The notes under the pieces are model-generated. The model searched no databases. It was not told the origin of the DNA and worked only from the letters and a program-made list of their open reading frames with translations. A stretch of 64,000 nucleotides of DNA from Brachionus manjavacas (Eukaryota > Rotifera > Eurotatoria > Ploima > Brachionidae): contig JAHQIY010000004.1 in NCBI GenBank assembly GCA_019054805.1, positions 6,076,001-6,140,000 on the forward strand. Direction: 5' to 3'. The position numbers were made by a program, and so were the translations under genes. How positions within the stretch are numbered: position 1 is the first letter of the stretch; each line of letters opens with the position of its first letter. This document shows, in pieces, positions 21,820-31,577 of this stretch.

Positions 21820-23824
21820 ATGAAATCAATCCTAATTCCGATTACTTTTTTTTTGTGTTTGGGCCTGATAAATTGTAGTGCTTTGAATTTAGAGGATGAA
21901 AGGGTTCACACACACGTAAGCTCAAATGAACCATATTTATACTTGACAATTTAAATAAATATTTTTTTACAGCAATTTACTGAAGAACTTCACTATAAAG
22001 ACACAAACGGTGACAATTTATTCGAGCACAATGTTGAATATGATCATGAGGCTTTTTTGGGTAAAGCAGAAGCCGAAAAATTTAAATCACTGACCCCGGA
22101 AGAAAGCAAAGAAAGACTTGGGTGAGGAATCATTTTTTAGCTTTTAACATAGACAGTTTAAAAATTGTGGTTTTTACCAAAGAAAAATTGTCGATAAAAT
22201 TGACATTGATCATGATGAGTTCATTAACGAAACTGAATTATATGAATGGCTAAAAAATGTGACTAAAATTGAGCTCTTTAAAGACACAGAAGAAAAATGG
22301 AAGTTATTCGGAGAAAATACCACTCTGGATGAATATTTAGAGACTAATTATGGCGCATTAAAATACTGTAAGCAAATTCAAACTTAGCTTAGTTATTCAT
22401 TTAATTCATCAAAGATAGCATCATGATCACCATTGATTTGTTTTTTTTTAATTATTTTATTCCTAAGCAAACTAATTGGTAAGATAGACCGTAATCATGA
22501 TTTTTTTATAACTGAAAATGAGCTTCGCATTTGGATAAGACAACAGCACAGACTTGATCTTCAAAAAGAGACTGATAAAAAATGGAAAAAAGTTAATCCA
22601 AAGCAAGATCAATATTTAAAATTTGATGAATTAATTGAAAATACAATAGGTGGTTCAGAGACATGTATGTTTGAGTGGCTAGGCATGCATGTCTTTTAAA
22701 TCATGGAAATAAACAAGCATTTTTTTTAGGGAGCGAAGAAGAGAAAGAAAATCGCAAAGAATTGTATGATTCGTATTTGAAAATGATGGAACGAAATAAA
22801 AAACGATTCAAAGCTGCTGATTTTGATGGAGATGGAAAATTGAGCCGAACTGGTAAAAAAATAATATTTATTAATCTAAAAAAAATGTTTTTCGAATTTT
22901 TATTTAATTAAAAATTTTATAAATAGAATTAAACGATCCTAAAAAAACTTAATATTTAAGGAGTCTCTTTTGAAAAAAAATATCAAATTTTATTAAAATT
23001 TTTTGTATTAATTTAACATTTATTTTTGAGCATCGCTTATTTAAGAATTGATATTAATAATGAACTTTCAAATGGACAATAAAATTATTGAAAAATGCCA
23101 AGCTAGAAATTAGAATTTTAAAATCAATATTCGAAATATTGATACATTATTTTTCATCTTTATCATCAGTAATTATAAGATATTTATTTTAAAGAATATT
23201 CTGATTTTTTGCATCCGGAAGAATCCAAAACAATGAGACAAATAGTTATAGATGTAAAATAAAATGGTCTTTTTTAAATCAAAATTAAATTTTTTTAAAG
23301 GAAACTATCGAAGATTTGGACAAAAATAGTGATGGGGTAGTTAGTCTTGATGGTGGGTTGGTTTTTTTTTTTTAATCCTCTAAAATTTACATTTTTTTTT
23401 TAGAGTTTGTTCGTAAGTAAATAGTTTTGGCTTGTAATACCTGCAAAATTTAAATTTTGGTTTAGTCGATTTGCAAAAGAGTTTAAGAGAAGGTGAATCC
23501 GAACCAGAATGGATTCAGGTCGAAATTGAAAACTTTAAATTGTTCAGAGATAAAAATAAAGATAATGTGTTAGACCGTGAGGAAGTTAATGACTGGATTT
23601 TGCCATCTGACTATGACCACTCTTTAAACGAGGCTAAACACTTGATATACGAAGCTGATGAAAATAAAGTAAATCAATTTAAAATCTATTTTCTAAATTG
23701 TTTTTAAAAAAATATCAAGGATGGTAAATTGAGTAAAAAAGAAATTTTGGACAGCTATAACTTGTTTGTGGCAAGTCAAGCAACAGCTTATGGTAAAGCG
23801 ATCTACGAGAAAGAAGATCTTTAA
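21820..23824 (+). CDS. Calumenin/reticulocalbin-like ER calcium-binding protein (CREC family)
   Basis: Exons: 21820-21915, 21973-22121, then either 22183-22367 or 22468-22664, 22730-22852, 23195-23253, 23301-23352, 23404-23412, 23466-23668 and 23720-23824, all at GT/AG sites. The product is 326 aa (first alternative) or 330 aa (second). It has an N-terminal signal peptide ([19 protein letters not shown]), the CREC signature [15 protein letters not shown] and [14 protein letters not shown]-hand loops such as [21 protein letters not shown] and [12 protein letters not shown], the conserved [10 protein letters not shown], and a C-terminal KEDL resembling the HDEF/KDEL ER-retrieval signal. Known family role: calcium-binding chaperone-like protein of the secretory pathway. 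The two alternative exons both encode the EF1-EF2 region. Joining both shifts the frame, so they should be mutually exclusive. Confidence 0.88.
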
Positions 23825-24006
23825 AATAATGTTTTTATTTAAAAAATTTTGATTTGTTTGATTTTTCTAAAATAAAATTTTTCAGTAATTTAATAAAAAT
23901 AAAGTTAGAAGCAAAGAACTTTTTTCTTTTAATTTTCGTTATATCTCAATCTTTAAATAAAATTAAATTAGAAACAAATGATTGAGCAATTTTCAAATTA
24001 ATTTTT
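23825..24006. other. Convergent 3' flanks
   Basis: Short spacer between the calumenin gene (+) and alveolin-like gene A (-), with AATAAA-like words on both strands. Confidence 0.4.
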
Positions 24007-26076
24007 TTAATTAGCTAAGTTTAAAAAAGCTCTTTTAAATTCTTCTAAATCTAAATATCCATCATTATTTATATCCAAAGTAGCAAATAGTACTTTAACA
24101 TCATCTTCACCATATCTTCTTCCCAACCGACTGTTCAATCTAAGCAAAATTTTCTCAGCATCTTCAACGCAAATTGTTCCTTTGTTATCCTTATCTATTG
24201 ATCGGAAAATTTTTTCTATCAAACTCGAAATGGAGCTAGAAGTGGATAAAGTTGGCAATTTAGTGCCTGAAGCAGTTGAAAAAGAAAATCCAGAGGCTCT
24301 TGAACGAGTTGGATTTTCAAATTTTATAGATGTTGAAAAAGAAGCAGGTTGCTGTGCCACAGCTGATGCAGATTTTAGTATTGATCGTTGAGAAAATCTA
24401 GGATTTTCTTGGATAAAATTTGAGGCCGAGCCATTTATTTCAGAAGAATTTTCCCCTTCAATGGGTATTGAACGAGCGACTGATCTCTGTGAAGTTCTAG
24501 ATTGCGTTCGTACTGAAGGCTGGATGGAAGCAGCTTTTTCTGACCTTATCGAAGGGGCTTTTTCTGATAAGATAGAAGTAGGTATTTCAAAATTAGTAAA
24601 ATTATTTAGCTCTGATTTCACAGAAGGAGCTCTTCCAGAAAAAATAGAAGCAGCTTTTTCAGCATTAATAGAAGGTGTTTTTTGAGGAACAAATGATGCC
24701 GGTGGGAAAAAAATCGAATTATTCACAGGAGCATTGGACGCTGTTTTCTTAGATCTACTGGATAAGCTAGAAAAGGAAGAAGTTTTTGAAGAATTCATTT
24801 GAGCTGCACTGACAGACCGAGAAATATTGGACGATGGCTTTTCATATGAAAGTTTTTGTAAATAATTCTTATAATGAGAAAGACCTTCACTTTCTAAATC
24901 GACCAAATTCAATGCATCAACATCGCCTTCTAATTCATGTACTGACTTTGGTTTGTGATCAGCAGCCAAAACCAAGCCATCCGGTGTCTTTATGTCAAAT
25001 ACAAAGTCTGGCAACTCGGTTGCTTTCTTCATCACATTACCATATCTCTCAACATACTCGGCCGGATTAGCCCTAATTACACCCAAATATTTGAACTCTT
25101 TTTTAACATTAACTTGTGGTGTTTCCCATTGAACAATCACATTTCTTGGCTTAACCACTATTGGATCAGACTCAGCTGGTTTTTGAAAAATAACTCGCCT
25201 CTTCACCTCTGCATATGGCAACCAACGCTCGACAATAACTGCTTGTGGTTTTGGAGGCAATGGTGCAAGACGTTCAACGACCACTTTTCTTGGTGGTGGT
25301 GGGATTCGCTTGCCACTTATTGTGATCACTTTTCTGCCAACTTGTGCCGGTGGTGTCGGAGGAGCTTCTCGAATTATTAATGGTTCGGGTGTTTCAGGTC
25401 TAGCTGGTTGCTGACGAATTATCAAGGGCGGAGCTGGCGCTGTCAATTCATTAGGCAATTGATTGATGATGATTTCTCCAGGAGCTGGTGGAGTCGGTGG
25501 TCTCAAATACCTGATGGCCAGCTCTTGTATATACTCAATTTGCTGCTTTGAATTTTTGATCAATACTTCTGGATTTATGTCTGTGTTTATTTTGTATTCA
25601 TTAATTGGCAATTCACCTCTCCAGTTTATTACTTCATTTTTATTAGCCCAAATACCCTTTTCTCCGTTTACCTCAATTTCTTCGCTTCCATCAATCTCAA
25701 TCGGATTTTCAGATTGTAAAATTGAAACTTCTACTTTACTTAAATAGTTGCTATCGAAATTTGAAGCAAAATTGGTTTGATTATTTAAAAACTGATTTCT
25801 AAGAGACTGTGTAGAAGGACGTCTTTTGGTTTCAAATTCCAATAAATCTTTGGCGATTCTGGAAACGGAATTAGTGCCACCTGCCGGTTTAGTAATGCCT
25901 TGATTATTTACCATCAAAAGTCCTCTGTCATCTGTCAGTCTTGCGGAGAGAAGGCTTTGTCCTGATCCTACTGCCGAAGCAGATTTTTGTAATGATTGAT
26001 TACTAGAGCTTTGCCTTGATCTTTTCGATGAGCTCCTATTTTCTGGTGATTTTCTTTCTTCAACTAAGTTACTCAT
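24007..26076 (-). CDS. Alveolin-like (IMCp-type) cytoskeletal protein with C-terminal EF-hands, gene A
   Basis: Single-exon 689-aa protein. Residues 1-149 are Ser/Asn-rich. Residues 150-410 form a Pro/Val-rich core with charged repeats (PPPRKVVVERLAPLPPKPQ, VIVERWLPYAEVKRRVIF, KPRNVIVQWETPQVNV) that resemble alveolin/articulin-type V/P-rich repeats of submembrane cytoskeletons. Residues 411-610 are Ser-rich with degenerate KAPSI..EKAASI units. The last 70 residues hold two good EF-hand loops, DKDNKGTICVED (628-639) and DINNDGYLDLEE (668-679). I infer a calcium-responsive structural protein. The family name is from the repeat pattern only. The core DNA is nearly identical to gene B on the other strand. 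Confidence 0.75.
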   Translation of the reverse strand: MSNLVEERKSPENRSSSKRSRQSSSNQSLQKSASAVGSGQSLLSARLTDDRGLLMVNNQGITKPAGGTNSVSRIAKDLLEFETKRRPSTQSLRNQFLNNQTNFASNFDSNYLSKVEVSILQSENPIEIDGSEEIEVNGEKGIWANKNEVINWRGELPINEYKINTDINPEVLIKNSKQQIEYIQELAIRYLRPPTPPAPGEIIINQLPNELTAPAPPLIIRQQPARPETPEPLIIREAPPTPPAQVGRKVITISGKRIPPPPRKVVVERLAPLPPKPQAVIVERWLPYAEVKRRVIFQKPAESDPIVVKPRNVIVQWETPQVNVKKEFKYLGVIRANPAEYVERYGNVMKKATELPDFVFDIKTPDGLVLAADHKPKSVHELEGDVDALNLVDLESEGLSHYKNYLQKLSYEKPSSNISRSVSAAQMNSSKTSSFSSLSSRSKKTASNAPVNNSIFFPPASFVPQKTPSINAEKAASIFSGRAPSVKSELNNFTNFEIPTSILSEKAPSIRSEKAASIQPSVRTQSRTSQRSVARSIPIEGENSSEINGSASNFIQENPRFSQRSILKSASAVAQQPASFSTSIKFENPTRSRASGFSFSTASGTKLPTLSTSSSISSLIEKIFRSIDKDNKGTICVEDAEKILLRLNSRLGRRYGEDDVKVLFATLDINNDGYLDLEEFKRAFLNLAN
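24846..25629 (-). repeat. 784-bp inverted repeat, copy in gene A
   Basis: Pairs with 28940-29723. The coordinates of each aligned pair sum to 54569. By eye only one base differs: the codon GTT here is GTC in the other copy, a silent change. Similarity stops abruptly at both ends inside the two coding sequences. Confidence 0.93.
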
Positions 26077-28663
26077 TTTACAGAATATTTTGAGTTAATT
26101 GGAAAAGAAACTTGGATACTTTTTATAGCTGAAAAAATGCAATTTAATTTAAGATTGGTGCATTTTGAAGAACCAAATTTTAATTAGTTTTAACATTTTT
26201 TTATTGTTTTTTTTTTCTAATGCTGGCTTAATTGGAACATTTACATATTTAAGTTTTGTTTTTTAAAATATATTTCAAACGAATGAAACATTCAGAACTT
26301 CTAATTAAGTCACCATAAAATTTATGCTCATTACCGAAGCAATTATTCCGCCGACTTAGCTTTTCTTGTTAAACACGGACCCAATCAAACACTTGTTTCT
26401 ATACTCATCTTATTAGAAACATGTTGTTTGTTAATTAACGTGTTTAGTTTTTAATTTAAATAATTTCTCTAAACAATAATTTAAAAAATTGTGGTGGTAA
26501 AATTTTTACCAACAAATATTTTGTAAATAATTTGTCTCTTACACGGCTAATTAGAAATGTATCGGAATTTTTAAAAGTGCGTATACATTTATTAAAATTT
26601 AGTACTAGCTAATACTTCTAGGTTAATTTATTTTACAATGTGGTATTTCCAAGCCTCTTAAATTTAGAAGATAATTTTAAGAGAGTAGGACATTTAAGGT
26701 AAATGTGAATGACCACCTGAGCGACGAATATCAAATATTTTTAAATTCAATTAGTTTATTTGTCAATTAATTATCAAATGTTATTTCGGAAATTTATTTT
26801 ATTTTATTTATCCCCCTTTTTTTTAAATCTAGATCAAATTTTAAAATTCTAATTAAAAAAAAAGAATTGAAAAAATTTTCTACACATTGTTGATTTATTT
26901 ATTATTGCATCTTTTTTATATTAATTCGAAATTTTTTATAAGTCGACCTAAGCTTAAAATTTTTTTTTTTAATTTTTAAAGCCTTTGCTTGAGAAAAATT
27001 ATGGGTGACTCCATCTTTCCCATCTTGTCCATGATCAAGAAATTTCGTATACTAGTTTGATACTAGTGTTGGTCGACCATTTATAAATTTTAATGTCTTT
27101 CAATAATTTTGGAAAATCTTAAGTGATTTTTCGAAAAATTTAAATAAGTTTGTACCAAAAAATTCAAACTTTTCAAAAGCCTCTTTTTCTGGATTCAATA
27201 ACAAGATTTAAAAACAGATTTTCTTAAAAAAACTAGATAAGAATTCGGTCGAAACCACTTTTAGGCTTAATCCGTGTAACAATCAAATCAATTTTTTAAA
27301 AGATTTAAATATCTAACCAGCTTTTAAAATTTGGTCTTATTTTTGACCGGTCAGGAAGCCGATACCTGATTTTTTTTGGGAAATTTTATCCTGATAAAAA
27401 TGAGATATACTATACAGTATTCTGAAAAATTCATTGAATGTATGCAAGATTTTTAATTATCTTTTTTAAAAAAACATTTTTTCAGAAAATAAGAAACTTT
27501 TTTCTAATAATCTTCGCCTAGCCAGAGAATCCGATACTTTTTTTTTTCATTTGATCATTTTCATTTGTATGCTAGGACGTGTGATTTTTCTATTTCTCCT
27601 TTCTTTCTTCCTTTATTAACTCGAGAGAAAACGCATTTTATCAAGGCCTCTATGGAATGAAAAAAAATTGGGAAATGTCTTTATCAAAAGACACTTGGAA
27701 ATTTATATAAATCTTAAGTCGGATCAATTTCAGACTTTTCTTTCTTTGCTTGAATTCATTTTCAGAAAATAATATCAGAAGAATACAAGCATTTCAGAAT
27801 CCAGCAGTTAGATTTGTCCTCAAATTAAAATTTTTTTGATACAAATTAAAAAGGTTTCGTCTATTTCTATATCTGTCTTTTTAAATTTTTTTTATTTTAT
27901 TATAGCTTATTTAACTTATTTTAATTTTTAATTAATCTTATTTTATCTAACTTTATTTTGATTTTTTTTTAATTTGATTTGTTTATAATTTATTCTGAAG
28001 AAGCTTTAGATCGATAACAAAATTGCACCTGCAAAAATAGAATTATATAGCTGAAATATTTTGAAAATTTTCTAAATCATCATCGATGAAAATTGACCCT
28101 CCATTTTATTGACAAAATAATTTCTCATTTAAGTACCTAAAATTTAAAAATATCTTTGCAGTAAAAAATAATGGATGATAATTGTCAAACATTTGAAATA
28201 AATTTTTTAATGATTCAAATTTAAAAGAAAAATTCTTGATTAGCTGAATATTTTTTTCTTTAATCTATTAAAAAGATTTTTAAAATAAAATTGCTTTCAT
28301 TTATTTGATTAAATTTTAAAAGAGATAATATCTTGTCTAAAAAGTCGCCCAGTCGTTCATTTTAAAAACATTTTAAAAAATTAATTTAGTCCTACTCTTT
28401 AACAAAACTCATTTGTTTTACTAAACTATAAATAAGCAAATTTTTTATGAGAAAGACAAAACTAATGAGTTTTAATTTAAAAGATTAATTGACTTTTGGC
28501 GGTATGTATAAAAAAAAATTATTTTAAATTAATATTTTCGATTCTCATAGCTTTTATAATACACTGAATCTATTCACTAGGACACGACTTATATTTTAAA
28601 ATTAAAAAATAAATAAAAATAGGTAGAATTTATTTTTATTTCGATTAATTAAAATAACCAATA
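26077..28663. other. Divergent intergenic region between the two alveolin-like genes
   Basis: No gene supported over 2.6 kb. The two genes are transcribed away from each other, so both promoters lie here. A pyrimidine-rich run plus TTATTCTGAAGAAGCTTTAG at about 27880-28025 is a diverged copy of the dispersed tail listed at 20690. Confidence 0.5.
27880..28025 (+). repeat. Dispersed repeat 3' tail, copy 2
   Basis: A T-rich tract ends in ATTCTGAAGAAGCTTTAGAT and CGATAACAAA, a diverged member of the family at 20690-20812. Confidence 0.5.
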
Positions 28664-30043
28664 ATGCCATCTTCAGTAAAAACCTCAGAAGATAGCTTTG
28701 GAATCGGCTTTAACAAAAAAAATGGAACAAATATTAAGTATCAAACGGATTCAGGTTTTTTCAGTGAATTCGATTCACAAATTTTGAATTCAAAGTTTTT
28801 ATCCAAAACAAAAGCCATAAATCATAGAAAAAGTCAGAAAAAAGGTAAAGAATTAAATTCTGAAAGGGTATTTACACACGAAAAAAATGATGAAAAACCA
28901 GAAATAATTTTAAAAAGAATAAACAAAAAACTGCAGACCATAAACTGGAGAGGTGAATTGCCAATTAATGAATACAAAATAAACACAGACATAAATCCAG
29001 AAGTATTGATCAAAAATTCAAAGCAGCAAATTGAGTATATACAAGAGCTGGCCATCAGGTATTTGAGACCACCGACTCCACCAGCTCCTGGAGAAATCAT
29101 CATCAATCAATTGCCTAATGAATTGACAGCGCCAGCTCCGCCCTTGATAATTCGTCAGCAACCAGCTAGACCTGAAACACCCGAACCATTAATAATTCGA
29201 GAAGCTCCTCCGACACCACCGGCACAAGTTGGCAGAAAAGTGATCACAATAAGTGGCAAGCGAATCCCACCACCACCAAGAAAAGTGGTCGTTGAACGTC
29301 TTGCACCATTGCCTCCAAAACCACAAGCAGTTATTGTCGAGCGTTGGTTGCCATATGCAGAGGTGAAGAGGCGAGTTATTTTTCAAAAACCAGCTGAGTC
29401 TGATCCAATAGTGGTTAAGCCAAGAAATGTGATTGTTCAATGGGAAACACCACAAGTTAATGTTAAAAAAGAGTTCAAATATTTGGGTGTAATTAGGGCT
29501 AATCCGGCCGAGTATGTTGAGAGATATGGTAATGTGATGAAGAAAGCAACCGAGTTGCCAGACTTTGTATTTGACATAAAGACACCGGATGGCTTGGTCT
29601 TGGCTGCTGATCACAAACCAAAGTCAGTACATGAATTAGAAGGCGATGTTGATGCATTGAATTTGGTCGATTTAGAAAGTGAAGGTCTTTCTCATTATAA
29701 GAATTATTTACAAAAACTTTCATCTGATAATCCAAAGAAATTTATTTCTGAAATAAATTTTGATAAAGATCCTACTAAATATTTGAGTGATCTTTTTTTA
29801 ATTGAACTTAATACCATTTTTTGCCTTTTAGACCATAAACAATCGGGTTTTATTTACTTAATGGATATAGATAAAATTATTAAGCTTTTTCTTGTTAGAT
29901 TAAATATTGCCTTGAATTCTTTATTTTTGAATTATTTATACAAAAAATTCAAATTAAAATCAAAAAATAAACTTAATTTAGATGAGTTTAAAATGGTATT
30001 TTCTATTTTAACTCCGTTATTTATTTTAAATTTTGGTAAATAA
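28664..30043 (+). CDS. Alveolin-like protein with degenerate EF-hands, gene B
   Basis: Single-exon 459-aa protein. Residues 1-92 are unrelated to gene A (Ser/Lys-rich, MPSSVKTSEDSFGIGFNKK). Residues 93-353 are identical in sequence to residues 150-410 of gene A. The C-terminal about 105 residues have the layout of an EF-hand pair, but calcium ligands are missing: the first loop reads DHKQSGFIYLMD and the second KLKSKNKLNLDE. Gene B lacks the long Ser-rich linker of gene A. A shared structural role with a different or lost calcium response is an inference. The gene is divergent from gene A across 2.6 kb. Confidence 0.75.
   Translation: MPSSVKTSEDSFGIGFNKKNGTNIKYQTDSGFFSEFDSQILNSKFLSKTKAINHRKSQKKGKELNSERVFTHEKNDEKPEIILKRINKKLQTINWRGELPINEYKINTDINPEVLIKNSKQQIEYIQELAIRYLRPPTPPAPGEIIINQLPNELTAPAPPLIIRQQPARPETPEPLIIREAPPTPPAQVGRKVITISGKRIPPPPRKVVVERLAPLPPKPQAVIVERWLPYAEVKRRVIFQKPAESDPIVVKPRNVIVQWETPQVNVKKEFKYLGVIRANPAEYVERYGNVMKKATELPDFVFDIKTPDGLVLAADHKPKSVHELEGDVDALNLVDLESEGLSHYKNYLQKLSSDNPKKFISEINFDKDPTKYLSDLFLIELNTIFCLLDHKQSGFIYLMDIDKIIKLFLVRLNIALNSLFLNYLYKKFKLKSKNKLNLDEFKMVFSILTPLFILNFGK
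28940..29723 (+). repeat. 784-bp inverted repeat, copy in gene B
   Basis: Partner of 24846-25629. See that entry. Confidence 0.93.
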
Positions 30044-31577
30044 AATCAATTTTATGAAAAATTTCAAATGGTTTTAAATTATTATTCATTATCTATTTTT
30101 TTTTGTTTGATTTTTATTTTCATGTTTTTATTTATCTGCAATTTTTGGAAATTCATCCTAAATAAATTCAAACTTAAAGGCGTTTGATTTTAATAAAATA
30201 ATTCAAATTTATCTTATAATAAATTACTGAAAATTTTATCTATTGACAACTAGAACATTAAAACTAATATTGTTCTTTTAGATCTTTTTTAAAAAAAAAA
30301 CTATGATATATGTTTAAATAGATTAATTAATGTTCTTTCTGCCCTTTTTAGAGGCTTATTTTATTTTAACTAACCAAAGAACACCTTTTTGTACTTTTTG
30401 TCTGTATATTGTTAAAAAGAATGTTTTTAAGAATAAAATCCTTTTTGAACTCATTGCCTCCTTTTTGTTAAAGAAAAATAACCCTGAAATTTAAAAAAGC
30501 AAAGCGATTGACGTCTGACGACGTCAAGGTCAAGGGTTTATGTAAGGGTTATTTTTGTTTTAACAGAAACAAAGAGAAAGGATTTAAGTTTAAGGGAATT
30601 CGGTTAATTGAAATTATAAAGAACAACTTGATTTCCAAAAAATACAAAAAGTAAAAAAAAGGACGTTCTAACCTAAGATCTAAAATAATTTCTAAAAATT
30701 ACAAAAAGATCATTCTTTTAGACTTAAGAGAAAAAAAAATGAGAGGAATACTGACCTTTCAAATAAAGTTAAAAAAATATAAAAAGGACGTCTATTTTAG
30801 ACTAAAGCTAGAAATAAATTCTAAAAAGAACATCCTTTCTATAAGGGAGTATATAGAAGGGTCTGTTGTCAATAGCTCGAAAATTTTAACAGACTTTTAA
30901 AGAATTTGGTGTAATCCAACTTAAATCGATTTCAGTTAATCAATTACCAAAGCTAATTTAGAGTCAAATGTGGGAAATTATTTTGGGAAAGATATAAATT
31001 TCTTTATTTTAAATTTTTTTCTCAATAAAGTGATTTAAAAAAAGGATGAATTTATTAAATGAAATATGGGAAGAGATTAGCTTGATTCATTTTAATTGTA
31101 TATTTATATTTATTTGTAGTTTTAGTAAAAAAAATATTAATTGGTAAAAGATTTTTTATTATTATTAACAAAAAGACTTAATAATTAATATTCCTTTACT
31201 AGTACTAAAGACTTTTTTTTTTTAATTCAAGCATAAAATATTTTAACTTCAAAATGTTCAAAACATTTTGATTCATTTTTTCTAATTTAACTTAATATTA
31301 TTAAATCTTTTCTAAATTAAAAAATATTCAAAAAGAGACTGTGAAGTTTTCTGTTTATGATCAGCTTTAAAACCAAATATTCAACAAGTAGAAAACATAA
31401 ATCAATGATTAAAAGTTGGTCTAATTCAATTCTTGTCAATATCAGTTAATAATATATCATTTATTTACAAATAAAATTTAATGAAAATAATCGTAGAAAA
31501 AAATTTCAAGAAAAACAATTGAGGTGTTTACACCTTTGGTGCATTTTTGTCTTATTTAAGTCAAATTCTACTTAAAA
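30044..31577. other. Intergenic, with hairpin and degenerate repeats
   Basis: No gene seen. From about 30640 to 30860, units beginning AAAAAGGACGT recur with similar spacing and look like decayed tandem or inverted repeats. Confidence 0.45.
30468..30563. repeat. Nested inverted repeat of about 96 bp
   Basis: The outer arms TTAAAGAAAAATAACCCT (30468-30485) and AGGGTTATTTTTGTTTTAA (30545-30563) are inverted. At the centre TTGACGTC (30508-30515) and GACGTCAA (30520-30527) are inverted around TGAC. This may be a tiny MITE or a cruciform site. The centre contains two CRE-like TGACGTC words. Confidence 0.6.

Noticed and set aside
22183..22664. Calumenin transcript containing both EF-pair exons in series
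   Set aside because: The first ends in phase 1 and the second needs phase 2; joining them gives TCA AAC TAA, a stop.
24182..25747. Open frames antisense to alveolin-like gene A (and matching ones in gene B)
   Set aside because: They mirror the inverted-repeat core, have biased low-quality composition (runs of Trp, His, Ser), and disappear outside the coding core.
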